DNA of 64,000 bases from Lucinisca nassula (taxonomy: Eukaryota; Mollusca; Bivalvia; Lucinida; Lucinidae): assembly GCA_963580285.1 (NCBI GenBank), contig OY757010.1, positions 208,972,138-209,036,137 of the forward strand, written 5' to 3'. A program made the position numbers and the translations under genes. Below the pieces are notes generated by a model. That model searched no databases. It saw nothing but the letters and a program-made list of their open reading frames with translations, and was not told the origin of the DNA. This document shows positions 10,950 through 21,933 of this stretch, piece by piece. Numbering within the stretch: position 1 is the first letter of the stretch; each line of letters opens with the position of its first letter.

Positions 10950-11920
10950 GAGTGGCAATGACAGTTTGGTCATAATTTGAGTTTGGTTATCATAATTTTT
11001 AAAGGTTAAAAAATATCACTATAATTTGAAGAAAAAAAATGCAAACAATGCATTTTAAACAATGACAAAACTGCACAGACTAGTTAAAATGATAAACAAT
11101 GTCCTATTTCTTATAGCAAGGATACTCTTACTATTCACCTGCATGTTTTGGAAATAAAATTTATAAAAATTCAAATACTAAGCCTGCATTTCAATTACCT
11201 CATATTTTGCCTAATACTGGTAATTCAGTTCATGAAATAATACAGACTCAGAACAGAACTACACACTTGCATCCTTTTGTCAGTTACCCACCAATAAAAT
11301 CAACTGACTTTTAATTTAATAGAATTATTCTCACCATATACAGCAGTCCATTTAAAGACTAAGGGGTGACAGGTTCAATTATATTTAGACATTTGTTTGA
11401 ACAGACTTCTGTTCTGTATGGACTTTAATATAGGGTTGCCACAAATGCTGACGAGTTGACAAACAAAAAATTAGACTCATACCCTGCCTAGTTTAAAGCT
11501 AACAAAATTGACTGAACTATCAAAAAGTTATGGTTTGATCAGCTGCTGCCTGATCTTGGGCTGCATTGTCTGCTAATACCTCATTTAGGGGTTTCCTGAC
11601 TATAATGGATTATGCATCACTTCAGTGCTAACATTTGGATTTTCAGAATCACTGCAGTGTTCAGAACAATTCCTGTAGACAAATTTATCATGGTAGCTAA
11701 TCATGTCACACATTTCCATTAATTTTGAATCCTGTCAAAAACTCATTAACTCTGCAGCTTATGAAGTATCTTTTGTCTTAATTCCACTTGATCAATAGTG
11801 CTGCTTTTTGGCTACATTGTTTTCAGGAGCAATGCATTATAGTCAAACTTAGATGGCTCCAACGCTGATGTTGAACCCATTCTTGAGATCCTAGGAAATT
11901 CCTCTGGCCAACAAAATTTT
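10950..11920. other. Mostly unique AT-rich sequence
   Basis: No coding exon recognised. A worn family D relic ('tgcctgatcttgggctgcattg', 'tcatttaggggtttcctg') lies at 11540-11600. Confidence 0.45.
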
Positions 11921-11944
11921 GAGTGATAATGTCAGCAGACTTTG

Positions 11945-12065
11945 TTTCTTATATCTTGCAGATGTACACTGTGTGTATCCATTAGAATCGCCTAAAAATG
12001 AGGCGATTCTAATGAGTACACACAACATATGTACCATAGAACACCGATTCCGAAATTATCCGCAT
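11945..12065. repeat. Hairpin of the 'GTTAGAATCGCCTCA' type
   Basis: ATTAGAATCGCCT and AGGCGATTCTAAT face each other at 11981-12012, extended outward by imperfect GTGTGTA/TACACAC arms. The same style of hairpin recurs at 17505-17555 and 55425-55475. Confidence 0.6.
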
Positions 12066-12169
12066 TATATGAGCCCCGCCAAGCGAATTTGTGTCTTCGA
12101 GCATTCCGTCATGACAAATTTTAACTGCGCATGCCCAGCCATTCAGAGGGGCCAGGGATATGGTTTTCT

Positions 12170-12290
12170 GTCTGAAGGTTCCTCTTGATTCACTGCTTGT
12201 ATGAGCGAGCAGCGAAGGTTCTGGCGAGACTGCGTGGATGCACAGGCTCGCCTGAACCTTCACTGCTTAATAGGCGACAAGTACCAAAAT
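12170..12290. repeat. Imperfect hairpin around a GCGAAGGTTCTGGCGAGACT arm
   Basis: 'cgaaggttctggcgagactg' at 12211-12232 pairs imperfectly with 'cgcctgaaccttcactgctt' at 12249-12268. The layout matches the other hairpin cassettes but the sequence differs; compare 14556-14622. Confidence 0.5.
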
Positions 12291-12354
12291 CGCTTGACGG
12301 GGCCCTAATATGCATCCCGAGCCTGAAACTATTACCAACACTCAGAGGCTTGAA

Positions 12355-12590
12355 TTATCTGGCCCTATTTGAGCAGCTGGGCCCTGATTAAGCAGCTGGG
12401 CCCTGCTTGAGTAATTGGGCCTGATTGACTGGTTGGGTCCTGGTTGACCAGCTGGGCCCTGATGTACTTCCGACTGTGCCATTGAGTGGGTATGTACAGT
12501 TGAACTTCAATGACTCACCAGGGTCCAGCTGTTCATCAAGAATGGGCCCAGATGCTCAATCAGGGCCCAGCTGCTCATAGCTAACTCAAA
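12355..12590. repeat. ~23 bp tandem repeat with an inverted partner
   Basis: GAGCAGCTGGGCCCTGATT-like units repeat about six times between 12368 and 12470. The inverted form GGGCCCAGATGCTCAATCAG / GGGCCCAGCTGCTC lies at 12544-12580, so the region can form a long hairpin. Confidence 0.65.
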
Positions 12591-12647
12591 TACCTAAGGC
12601 TTATTCAAACTTGGTGGTGTGTCTCTAGGATTTCTTCCACTAACTCC

Positions 12648-13565
12648 AGGGGCCAGTTGTTCAAAACTAAAGTGTTGTTAGTTGACAGATTATTAAAACA
12701 TTGAGGAGTTAACATGGCAAATATGCTAATATTTTTGCAGAAAAAAATTTGAGCAGTAATTATCCCCACGTTTTTAAAAAAAAGTGGAGATATTGTTATC
12801 GCCTCCGTCCGTCTGTCTGTCTGTCCGTCTGTCCATCTGTCTGTCCGGCTATCTCCTCCTAAACCGTTAGCCGGAATTCAACCAAATTTGGTATGCGAGT
12901 TGCTTACATGAATGGCTTGCGCAAGAGCACATTTTTTTTTGTCCCCGCCCCCAGGGGCCCTGGGGAGGGGTCAAAAGGTCAAATATCAATAAAATTCAAT
13001 TACAAAGTCAATTTTGAAGATTTTGATGCCAAACTTTGCACATGTACTTAGTTATGAAAAAAGTAAAACATATTGAACGGGATTTTGGCTGTGACCCCTA
13101 GGTCACGCCCTGGGGGTCGGACTTGGGGGGTCGGGGGGGTCAAAATTAAAGTTTTTCAGAACATAGTCAGGTTGCATATCTATGCGAAGGGGATAATGCG
13201 TAGAATAAACTACAAGTAAAATTTTGACCCTGGGGTCAGATTGGGGCCCTGGGAGAGGGGTCAAAGGGTCAAAATTTAAGTTTTTTGGAACATAGTCATG
13301 TGGCATATGAAATTGAAGGGCATGATTAGTAGAATATAATACAGGTAATATTTTGACCATGGAGTCAAATTAGGGCCCAGGGTGAGGGGTTTTCGGTACT
13401 TGGCCCCTCTGTAGAAAGCGTGGGGATTTGCGATGGCGCGCCATCGACAGTATTCTAGTTGTGAATGCAAAAGCTGCTCACATTTTTTCAGCAAAGGTGG
13501 GTACCAGAGTAATAGGTATTGTGCTTACTAGAACAGTTATCCTTTTGACTGAAGCTAATAATGCT
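12648..13565 (+). mobile_element. Family I MITE split by a TIR-bounded element
   Basis: The left part begins GGGGCCAGTTGTTCAAAACT and runs to the hairpin arm 'aaatttgagcag'. The right part resumes near 13455 as 'gcaaaagctgctcacatttt' and 'cttactagaacagttatcc'. The inner element is at 12772-13427. Confidence 0.65.
12772..13427. mobile_element. Element with ATCCCCACG terminal inverted repeat and internal array
   Basis: ATCCCCACG at 12772-12780 is matched by CGTGGGGAT at 13419-13427. Inside are a GTCTGTCTGTCCGTC tract (12811-12845), 'ggggtcaaaaggtcaaa' and two or three ~115 bp units with 'tttggaacatagtcatgtggcatat'. It is the same architecture as 517-3892 and 50758-52426. Confidence 0.7.
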
Positions 13566-15785
13566 ACTCTATCAAGTACCCACAACACGTTTCTTAGAAG
13601 AAAGAAAATCAAAGGACTGACAGCCCTGTTGAGTAAATTGTTTCTGAGCTGGGAAAGTGGTCCTGAATGGAAATTGGGCTGTTTTTCAATCATTTCCTTA
13701 AGTATAGCCCTCATCCCCACATGCGAAGGGAGACAGATCATTCTTTGGCTGTGTAACCAGTCATGGACATTTTTTTATTAATTCATCGTGAAGCAGAGAG
13801 AATGTTCCTCCCTTGTAACTTAAAATCACGACCATAAAAGTTTCTTTACCTTGACAATTTTGATGAGGGGGCCTAGAGTCTCGAAATGACAATGTTGCAG
13901 AAGTTCCTGAAGACAACCGAAGACATGAATTGCAGAGAAGTTCTAATGAAAGCCACCATAGATGATGGCCAACACTGTCAAGGTAAATAAACTTATAGGG
14001 TTGTGACTTGAAGAAACCTGAAAAGATATCTTTTGGAAGACGAGTGAGAGAAACGATTTCAAAATTGCCGTCACCACGAATAAAAACAGAGCAGGATAAT
14101 CAATGTTAGGAAACATTTCAGACTCCTATTGTGCTGTAACTCGGTTTACTATCTTGGTAATATTAATGCACAATGACACCTACAGCAGCAGTCGCACACA
14201 TTACAGTCACAATACAAAGACGTCCAAATGAGGAGAAGTCATATTTCCATCCCGTTAATTGCCAACCAATATTAGGATATGAATTCATTGATTTGTGAAC
14301 ACTGGTGCCATATCTGTCTGTCATAAAATTGCTGCGGTCTCATTAAAGTTTTACATGGCTCTATATTCTTCACTCTCTCTATATTGATAAAGCACCCGTG
14401 GGACATGCCAGCGTCAGAAATTGGGCCGACCAATGCGAAAAACCACATATAACATATAAACAGAGATCACTCAAATGAGCTTGTACTGTTGTGTTCAAGC
14501 ATAAAATTTCTGACTTTGTTAGAGGCTTTCTTTCAGCCCTTACTATGTGTGTGTGAATAGGGAAGGTTTAGGTGAGACTGCAAGTATTTGCAGTCTCACT
14601 TAAACCTTCTCTATTCACCCATTTGATAAGTGGATTTATTCTATAGACTGGCTCAGTTATGTTTTAAGGGCAAACTTGAACAAACAATGCAATAACCAAC
14701 AATGCTTATGGAAATAAATGGTTTTCCAAGTGTCCCCTGGGGAAATATGGGATGGAGAGACTTGGACTTTGGGTCTGATAGCCTAATTTCTCTGTTCTGC
14801 TTATTGTAAACTTTGAAACAGGTGCTCTAGGACATCATAACCACATAATTTATTTCTTGCAAAGGCTTTTTTATTCAGAGAGAGAGCAGAGAGAGAGCAG
14901 AGAGAGAAAACAATGCAGTATGAAAGGACAGTGGAGAGAAAAAAAGAAAGTAGACACAATAAGTCACCAGACAAAATGTGGCTATATTATATGAAATTGG
15001 ACAGCTAGCAAAACAGGACAACAGACAAAATCGAAAAGCATGAAACAGAAATGACAAAGTGGGAATTCAAACACCTCCTGGCTCATTCCACTGATCTACT
15101 GTGAAATGCTCCAGGACAATTATGTCCTACCACTGAGAGGATGTGGTTGTTTTCAAGAGCTCTTTATCCCTTGATAACCCTAAAGTGAGGCCAACAAGCA
15201 ATCCCTAAAGGAGTTTTTACTGCTCCGCTGTTGAATTACATGTACATGTTACAGGAAAATCCAAAAATAACTTATCTTAAGTGAAAATTACGACCCCACA
15301 AGCGCATGAAAAGGCTATTTGCTGTTGTTACAATAAAAACAAAAACACACAGGTCCAGTGTACCAAGATTCAACATAAGCTACAAAACTACAGTGGAACT
15401 TTGATGACTCAAAAACCCATGGCTAGTTTATCATAGCTGTCTCGAACTCTATTCTTGAGAACCTTGGATAATTTTTCCGTAACTGCACACATTGATATAT
15501 TTGGAACAAAGTTCAATTTTATCTTGCAAACAATGTTGTGAGTGCTCTTCAGAATCACCGTGATACCATTTGATGCAATTCTAATTGAGTTCACAAGACT
15601 TACCTTGCTTTTTTACAGGAATTCGAAGTGATACACCACAACCTCTTTATAACACTATTAATGGGATCCAACAACCATGTTATATCTAGGTTTTACAGAA
15701 AAATGGCTATTTATGGTCATTTTTCTACTTTGGGATCCGCCTTGAAACCGTGTTCTATCCAAAACACTGGTATAATAAACCATGT
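13566..15785. other. Largely unannotated region
   Basis: Mostly unique sequence holding a short Met-initiated frame at 13892-13990 (see findings), a hairpin at 14556-14622 and an AG-rich run at 14876-14908. The sequence from 15060 to 15785 shows nothing I recognise. Confidence 0.4.
14556..14622. repeat. Hairpin, arms ~28 nt
   Basis: GTGAATAGGGAAGGTTTAGG continues to TGAGACTGCAA and is mirrored by TTGCAGTCTCACTTAAACCT..CTATTCAC. The loop is only a few bases. Flanks are unlike families A-D. Confidence 0.75.
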
Positions 15786-15790
15786 TATAA

Positions 15791-16003
15791 TTAACCCTTA
15801 TCTTGCTGTACACGACAACCCCTATCTTTCAAAACAGTGTAGATCCAGATCAGATGGCTTCTGAAGAAGCCATCTGATCAGGATCTACACTGTTTGACAT
15901 TCAGTTTATGAATTTGCAGGAATAGATTACATCAAGTAATCTGATTGGTTCAAAGTCAGAGATGGGTGTGGCGAAAATGAATATTCAGCAAGAGAAGGGT
16001 TAA
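15791..16003 (+). mobile_element. Family A TTAA hairpin MITE, complete (213 bp)
   Basis: TTAACCCTTATCTTGCTG at the left and CAGCAAGAGAAGGGTTAA at the right. It carries the palindrome with GATGGCTTCTGAAGAAGCCA at its centre, the 'ctgattggtt' block and the 'atgggtgtggc' block. Confidence 0.9.
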
Positions 16004-16023
16004 GTTGTGGTGTATCTTCTCCT

Positions 16024-16268
16024 GGGCCCAGTTGTTCAAAACTAACGACGTCGTTAATTAGCGTATGGTTAAAACTTTGATCATTAAATATGGCAAATAA
16101 GCTGAAATTTTTGCTGAAAAAATGTGAGCTGCTTTTGCGGATGCAAAAGCTGCTCACATATTTTCAGCAAAAATACCAAAATTTACGATATTGTACTTGC
16201 TAGAAGAGTTAACAATATGACTGCTAATGAGCTCGTTAAGCTAATGATGCTTTGAACAACTGGCCCCT
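16024..16268 (+). mobile_element. Family I MITE, complete
   Basis: Terminal inverted repeats GGGCCCAGTTGTTCAAA and TTTGAACAACTGGCCCC. An internal hairpin has arms 'gtgagctgcttttgc' and 'gcaaaagctgctcac' (16127-16158). The subterminal 'aacgacgtcgttaatta' is also self-complementary. Confidence 0.8.
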
Positions 16269-16294
16269 GATTTGGCACTATCCTCAACTATTCA

Positions 16295-16375
16295 TGTGTT
16301 CATTGACCCAGACAATGTTCATGGACCCTGACAAATGTTCATGAACCCAGACAAATGTTCATGGACTCAGAAGTG
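16295..16375 (+). repeat. ~22 bp tandem repeat
   Basis: 'gttcatggaccc(t/a)gacaa' recurs three to four times with small changes. Confidence 0.7.
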
Positions 16376-16529
16376 TTTCAGTTATTAAAATTTTACTGTA
16401 ATCAAACCTCTTTATGATTTCTCCATCATTATGACAATTAGAATCTTTCACATAATACCTTTGGACTGGTTCATTTCCAGCTTATGGGTATCACGGCTGT
16501 TCTAATTGTTGCAAGCTTAGCAAAGCTCC

Positions 16530-16650
16530 ATATTTTTTGTAGTATAAATGGTGTCAGACATGACACATTCTGCAGTGTCTGATCTGCGTGTACACTGTTT
16601 GCCAATGTGGTTTTTGGGATGCTTGTTAGTGGGTTAAATGTTACCTACCA
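16530..16650. repeat. Relic of family D
   Basis: 'cagtgtctgatctgcgtgtacactgtttgcc' followed by 'tttttgggatgcttgttagtgggttaa' is the right half of a worn family D element. Confidence 0.45.
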
Positions 16651-16736
16651 CAACCAATTTTACCTGTTGTGTACCGTTGTGTTCAGTTTTATGTTCCAAG
16701 CAAATTCAAGAGAACACAAGAGACAGAAGTACTTAC

Positions 16737-16824
16737 GATATATCACCAAATGGTCTGAAGGCATCTCGAAGCTGATGTGTCTCTATATCTGGACTTAAAT
16801 CACCCACAAATATATGGAAATGTT
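16737..16824 (-). CDS. TIA1: TIA1/TIAR-like RNA-binding protein, exon for the start of RRM2 (partial gene)
   Basis: TIA1/TIAR proteins bind U-rich RNA through three RRM domains and act in alternative splicing and stress-granule translational silencing. This 88 nt exon on the minus strand encodes 28 full codons: [20 protein letters not shown] followed by AFRPFGDI, plus split codons at both ends. IFVGDL is the RNP2 motif of RRM2, and the stretch aligns without gaps to the start of RRM2 in animal TIA1 and Drosophila Rox8 as I recall them. An acceptor (cttctactttcag) precedes it and a consensus donor (GTAAGT) follows it. Entry phase 1 fits the exon at 34111-34168, and exit is in phase 2. The rest of RRM2, RRM3 and the Q-rich tail should lie left of position 1. 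TIA1 cannot be told from TIAL1; invertebrates usually have one gene. Confidence 0.93.
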
Positions 16825-17059
16825 CTGAAAGTAGAAGAAAGAATGGTCATCAGGCAAGGACATAAGAGGGAGTTTGCAATGAAACATCCAATACAGGATC
16901 TAATGGTTGGACTAGGTGCTAATGTTGTAGCTGAACATCCCTTCCTTTAAGCACATTCTTAATTTTGGAAACATTTTTCTAGCATTTTCTGTTGTGTCAG
17001 TACAAATTATTATTTTCAAGTCATGTCATGGAAAATCTGTGCATGTGCCATCCTAGCAA

Positions 17060-17368
17060 AACAGTTTTTGTTTGATTTGTTTAATTTGAGGTTTAACGTC
17101 CCAATCAAGACTGTATAGGTCATTTTGGACACGTTGCTTCCAATTTTCTGGGACTTTTACCCGACACTGAGATGAAATGACATCTCAAGCCCTGTCGCCC
17201 AATGAAACTAATAGGGTTTATAAGCATGGGCGGTCAGACTCGCACTGCTTTGCCTGGGCAGGCTTAAAACCTCTAAGCCCTTTACCAGAACTCATGTGCG
17301 GCCAGTTTCAGCTCTGCATCAAAGCATCATGCAGCCCATCTATAAGCCCCAATGGGCACCAAAAACAC
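17060..17368 (-). mobile_element. CAAA-tailed SINE-like element
   Basis: 'tgatttgtttaatttgaggt' at the left, then the GGTCATTTTGG and GATGAAATGACATCTCAAGC blocks, 'tgcctgggcaggctt' and 'gcagcccatctataagcccc'. A short internal deletion lies near the head. Confidence 0.75.
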
Positions 17369-17394
17369 CACCTACGAATTGTCCAAGTCTGTGG

Positions 17395-17560
17395 AATGAA
17401 CGCCCCCTTAAACACCACTTTATATAGAGAAAACTGGGATTTATGGGGGTATAAATTGTTTTTCTTATTAATTTTCTGCTCCAAGACATAGGTTGTAGGT
17501 ACCCGTTAGAACCACCTCAATGAGGTGGTGTTAACGAGCACCCAAAACCTATGTTTTGAA
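17395..17560. repeat. Family J repeat with hairpin
   Basis: 'aaacaccactttatatagag' is followed by the hairpin 'cgttagaaccacctcaatga' / 'ggtggtgttaacgagcaccc' at 17505-17545. Confidence 0.6.
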
Positions 17561-17571
17561 TATAAATAAGA

Positions 17572-17780
17572 CTAACCCTTGTTCTGCTGAACCCGGATAT
17601 GCCTTTTCTTTGAAACAATGTAGATCCAGATCAGATGGCTTCTTCACCATCTGATCAGGATCTACATTGTTTGTCATTCAGGTTGAGAATTTGTTGTAAT
17701 AATTTGCATCAAGTAATCTGATTGGTTGATAATCGGTAGTGGGTGTGGCATATATGAATATTCAGCAGGACAAGGGCTAA
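17572..17780 (+). mobile_element. Family B hairpin MITE with CTAA at both ends
   Basis: CTAACCCTTGTTCTGCTGAAC at the left and CAGCAGGACAAGGGCTAA at the right. Both ends carry CTAA instead of TTAA, as expected if the target itself was CTAA. The palindrome has lost several loop bases (GGCTTCTTCACCATC). Confidence 0.85.
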
Positions 17781-17895
17781 TATCACAAATTTTCATCAGA
17801 AAATCAAACATTTCAGAGATATAAAAAAATGCACCATGTACCAGAGATATATAACTGAAATGAGTTTATCATGCAAGTAGCAGGCCTACTGGCAA

Positions 17896-18108
17896 TTAAC
17901 CCTTATCTTGCTGAACACAACAACCCCTATCTTTGCAAACAGTGTAGATCCAGATCAGATGGCTTCTTCAGAAGCCATCTGATCAGGATCTACACTGTTT
18001 GGTACTCAGTTTATGAATTTGTAGCAATAAATTACATCAAGTAATTTGATTGGTTGATAGACAGAAATGGGTGTGGCTTAAATGAATATTCAGCAAGATA
18101 AGGATTAA
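17896..18108 (+). mobile_element. Family A TTAA hairpin MITE, complete
   Basis: TTAACCCTTATCTTGCTGAA and CAGCAAGATAAGGATTAA ends. The central palindrome GATCCAGATCAGATGGCTTC is complete, followed by 'ttgattggttgatagacag'. Confidence 0.9.
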
Positions 18109-18249
18109 ATTACACAAGAGAATGAGTTTTGATTTTCTGAAGTTTACGCCTAATCAAGGAGTAATGGTAGAAACTTTGCCTCAAGTGTTTGGATGGTGGT
18201 GTGAAATAGCTAGTCCCTGACCCATTTTACTCAGAACAAACTCCTCCAC

Positions 18250-18462
18250 TTAACCCTTGCCATGCGTAGCCCGGATATGTCTTATCTTTGAAACAATGTA
18301 GATCCAGATCAGATGGCTTCTGAAGAAGCCAACTGATCAGGATCTACATTGTTTATCATTCAGATTGTGAATTTGTTGCAATAATTTGAATCAAGTAATC
18401 TGATTGGTTGATAATCAGTAGTGGGTGTGATAGATTAAAATATTCAGCAGGACAAGGGTTAA
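18250..18462 (+). mobile_element. Family B TTAA hairpin MITE, complete
   Basis: TTAACCCTTGCCATGCGTAG and CAGCAGGACAAGGGTTAA ends, with the palindrome and the 'gattggttgataatcagtag' block. Confidence 0.9.
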
Positions 18463-18819
18463 ATTGGAAGAATGTATTTGGGTTTGAATGTGTTATTTAG
18501 AAAATGACAGAACTTTTGCAAAGAGCAGATGCAAAAGAACATGGCATGTGATTTGGGCCTGCACTGACTGCCAGAGTCCCTTGTTGTTTTGGGGTTTATC
18601 TATAGTGAGTTAACAGCAACTTCAGTTACTTGAAATTTCCCATCCAAGATGCCTAGAGTCCTGAATCACAAAATACGATGGGATCCATTCAGGCATGGCT
18701 CAGGACTGCAAATGTCTGCAGTTTCATCAGGGTGATTTTTTTTTGTTTTTGTTTTTTTTCGGTGTTTTTTTTGATTTGTTTTTTGTTCAATCAGAGCATT
18801 ATTTCATGTGAACTGTCTA

Positions 18820-18870
18820 GGCCGAGAAAAACTACATCTGAAAATGTCGTCTTCTTATGTCGTCTGCTGA
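18820..18870 (+). repeat. Repeat K block
   Basis: 'gagaaaaactacatctgaaa' followed by 'atgtcgtcttcttatgtcg' recurs at 26058-26104 and, inverted, at 57990-58030. Its boundaries are unclear. Confidence 0.55.
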
Positions 18871-19103
18871 TTTATTATTTTTTTTTCAAACTTTTTAAAA
18901 ACACTTTGCAGAAACTTACTTTTAAGGAAACAGGCAGACAGCAAAGCAGATTGTCATTTTATGGGTTAATATCATTTTATATCTAACAGACAATTCACAT
19001 GTAATGTCAAGCTATATTTTCTCTGAAAATTGAGAATCAAAGAACTGTCAGTCCTCATGGGTCAATTGTCCCCGAGTGTAGGCTGAGAATCAGGCTGTTG
19101 AGT

Positions 19104-19215
19104 TTAACCCTTAAATTCCTCTTCTTACCAAACAGTGTAGACCCTGATCAGATGCCACATTCTGCGGCATCTGATCAGGGTCTACACTGCTTGCCAATGT
19201 CCAAAAACATTAGCC
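19104..19215 (+). mobile_element. Family D-type TTAA hairpin, partial
   Basis: TTAACCCTTAAATTCC is followed by the palindrome CAAACAGTGTAGACCCTGAT / GCCACATTCTGCGGC / ATCAGGGTCTACACTG. The right end is not preserved as TTAA. Confidence 0.6.
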
Positions 19216-19344
19216 GACTTAATGTTTTACACACAGCAACCTGAAGTCACAAGGACAAGTCCACAAATGTGTCCAATGGACACAGAATAGTCTCACAAGG
19301 TAGCCCAGCAGATTGATAATGCCATCTTGGACACAGACACAGAC

Positions 19345-19655
19345 AATTGATTGATTGATTGATTTGAGGTTTAACGTCCCTGTCAACACTGTAAAGGTCA
19401 TTTTGGTTCAATTGCTTCAAATTTTGTGGGACTTGTACCCGACATTGAGATGAAATTACATCTCAATCCCTGTCGCCCAATGAAACCAATAGGGTTTATA
19501 AGCATGGACAGTCCAACACTCACACAGCTTTGCCTGGGCAGGCTTAGATCCTCTAAGCGGTTTACCAGTACTCGTGTGTGGGTCGGATTCAGCTCTGCGT
19601 GGAAGCATCATGCAGCCCATATATTTCTTCAAGCTCCGATGGTCGGGGTCCGACA
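19345..19655 (-). mobile_element. CAAA/CAAT-tailed SINE-like element
   Basis: (GATT)n then 'tgaggtttaacgtccctgtc' at the left, and 'ttcttcaagctccgatggtc' at the right. All internal blocks are present. The tail motif here is ATTG/CAAT, not CAAA. Confidence 0.8.
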
Positions 19656-19756
19656 GATGCAGACAAGAATGCAGATGGAGTTGACCTGACGGACAGGGGT
19701 ATCACTATATTATCATATTATGCCCTTTCAACCGTTCTTCAAATGGCAGGGGCATA

Positions 19757-19823
19757 AAAACCATGGCTATAAATAGCCGTTACTTGGACAAACCATAGCT
19801 ATAAATAGCCGTTACTTGGACAA
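19757..19823 (+). repeat. 33 bp direct duplication
   Basis: 'aaccat(g/a)gctataaatagcc' followed by 'gttacttggac' occurs twice in a row with one difference. Confidence 0.85.
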
Positions 19824-19824
19824 C

Positions 19825-20095
19825 GTCGACGTCAACACTATATAGGTAATTTTGGGGACGTTGCTTCGAATTTTGTGGGACTTTTACCCGACACTGAGAT
19901 GAAATGACATCTCAAGCCCTGTTGTCCAATGAAACCAATAGAGTTTATAAGCATGGATGGTCTGACTCGCACCACTTTGTCTGGGCAGGCTTAGATCCTC
20001 AAAGCGGTTTACCAGTACTCTTGTGTGGTCGGTTTCAGCCCTACGAGGAAGCATCATGCAGCCAATCTATTTCTTCAAGCCTGATGGGCAGAGGC
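19825..20095 (-). mobile_element. CAAA-tailed SINE-like element lacking its tail
   Basis: Starts within 'gtcgacgtcaacactatata' and carries the rest of the family to 'ttcttcaagcctgatgggca'. The last ~25 bp of the sense 3' end are missing. Confidence 0.8.
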
Positions 20096-20446
20096 CTTGT
20101 ACATACTCTGTGACGAGCAGGCAGAAAGGTAGTGTGCTTTGTAACTTTTGGTCCATTAATAAAAGGCTTCCGGCCAGTTATGATTTGTGATTTAATGTTT
20201 CATATGAACACCTGTCTCCACTTCTATCTCAATTTCAGTTCTTTGGAAATGAAGACGTTAAAAAAAACCTACAGTAAAATTCCATATTCTAATTATGCAT
20301 AATGTGATATTCTGTCAGAAACCCGACTCTCGTGTAACATCACTTCACCAGCAGAAATTATATTTCTGTTTTATGCTACTGACAGCACTTTTAACCTTTA
20401 AATTCTTGGATTTAAATAAACCAGTGTTTACCCTATCAGACAATCT

Positions 20447-20742
20447 GGGGCCAACTGTTCAAAGTATCGTTAGCTTAATAAGCCCGTTAGTGGTCATATT
20501 GTTAACTGTTCTAGCAAGTTTAAGGTTTAATTTTTTTGTATTTTTGCTGAAAAAATGTGAGCTGATTTGCAGAAGCTGCTCGTATTTTTGCTGAAAAAAA
20601 ATGTGAGCAGCTTTTGCATTTGCAAAAGCTGCTCGTATTTTTTCAACAAAAATATTCGCATATTTTATTTACCACAATAAATGATTAAAGTTTTAACGAT
20701 ACCTTAACTAATGATGTTGTTAGCTTTAAAACAACTGGCCCC
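20447..20742 (+). mobile_element. Family I MITE, complete, with partly duplicated hairpin
   Basis: GGGGCCAACTGTTCAAAG and AACAACTGGCCCC ends. The hairpin motif 'gctgaaaaaatgtgagc' appears twice before 'ttttgcatttgcaaaagctg'. The 99-codon plus frame at 20295-20594 crosses the left half and is not a gene. Confidence 0.8.
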
Positions 20743-20759
20743 TGATCTGAGTCTGCAGT

Positions 20760-21320
20760 TTGCCAATTCCAGTACATGAGCCCAGTTAGTGTTTTACAGA
20801 TAGCCCTCCTATTCAGGGACAAGAATATCACAGCTTTAAACAAGGCAAAGCAGGCATAGCATTTTCTTGCAACTGCAACTCTTCAACACCTAAATCCAAT
20901 CAGAATATGTTAAACTTATTCAGAGCTATAGATTATTTTTGAAGCCTTTGTATTCTATGCAGTTCACAAGGGTTTTAATGTTAAGTACACTGTGGCCTTG
21001 ACCTCTGACTGATCCTTGAAAGTGAGAAGGGTTTACCCTCTCTCCAATGGGGTGGGGAGAGGGGTTGGGTGAGGAAAAGGTGGTGTTTATCTTGCATCAC
21101 TAGGGCAACAAAATGATATTAGTTTACAGTTGGACAAGACCTGCTGTTCTTGCAGCAGGTAAAGGGTAGATGAAGGAATGTTGTTATTTCTTCTGTTTCT
21201 ACTATCTCTTCTTTCTCTTTTTCTCCCTTTCTCTAGGAGATGACACTAAATGACCCACAAACTTTGCTGGTCATTTTGTGTCATATCATAGAGAAAGGAC
21301 CTGTCATAAAAGTCAAAACA
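20760..21320. other. No recognised gene
   Basis: Contains a stretch at 21180-21300 ('tctctaggagatgacactaa', 'gtcattttgtgtcatatc') that also occurs, diverged, at 48525-48600, so it is a low-copy repeat. Confidence 0.4.
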
Positions 21321-21323
21321 AAT

Positions 21324-21326
<3 letters not shown>

Positions 21327-21361
<35 letters not shown>
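21327..21361 (+). repeat. (CAAT)n microsatellite
   Basis: About eight CAAT units in a row. Confidence 0.95.
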
Positions 21362-21362
<1 letters not shown>

Positions 21363-21668
21363 TCTCCATGGGGAACAAATTTTGTGGAAAGTTTGATGAT
21401 TCCAAGATGATGGCTTTGTCATCTAGCCTGTTCACAAGGTTTTTAATGTTAAATCCATTGTGACCTTGCCCTTTCACACATGACCTTGAAAAATCAAGTG
21501 TTCATCCTCTCACCATGACATGCATGCTCGATCGCGCACACACACAGGGCAGTGGTAATTTTGTTGCAAGGGGATAATAACGGTTACCTAGATTTTTACG
21601 TGGACAGATATAGTCACGTGGACAGCTATAGTCACATGGACAGCTTCTGTAGTTGTAATGAATCACGG

Positions 21669-21683
21669 AGGGGGGGGGGGGGG
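21669..21683 (+). repeat. G14 homopolymer
   Basis: An uninterrupted G run preceded by 'cacggag' and followed by 'tttgtctgg'; a possible sequencing weak spot. Confidence 0.9.
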
Positions 21684-21711
21684 TTTGTCTGGTTACCAGT
21701 TGTAACTTTGT

Positions 21712-21772
21712 TTTGTTTGATTTGAGGTTTAACATCCCTATCGGCACTTTATATGTCATTTTGGACTCAAAA
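21712..21772 (-). mobile_element. SINE-like 3' fragment
   Basis: 'gttttgtttgatttgaggtt' to 'tatgtcattttgg' only, so this is a severely 5'-truncated copy. Confidence 0.75.
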
Positions 21773-21933
21773 ATTATCATCTGAGAAGGTACATGGTAAC
21801 TGGTTTAAATTTTATGGCTCCACTGATACACCACCATAAAATGAAATTTGTGACTGTTAAACTGACAATTTAGTTCTCCAAATGACAATTTTGAAGACAG
21901 ACATTCCCTAAATCAGACAAAGGCCCTAATTAA

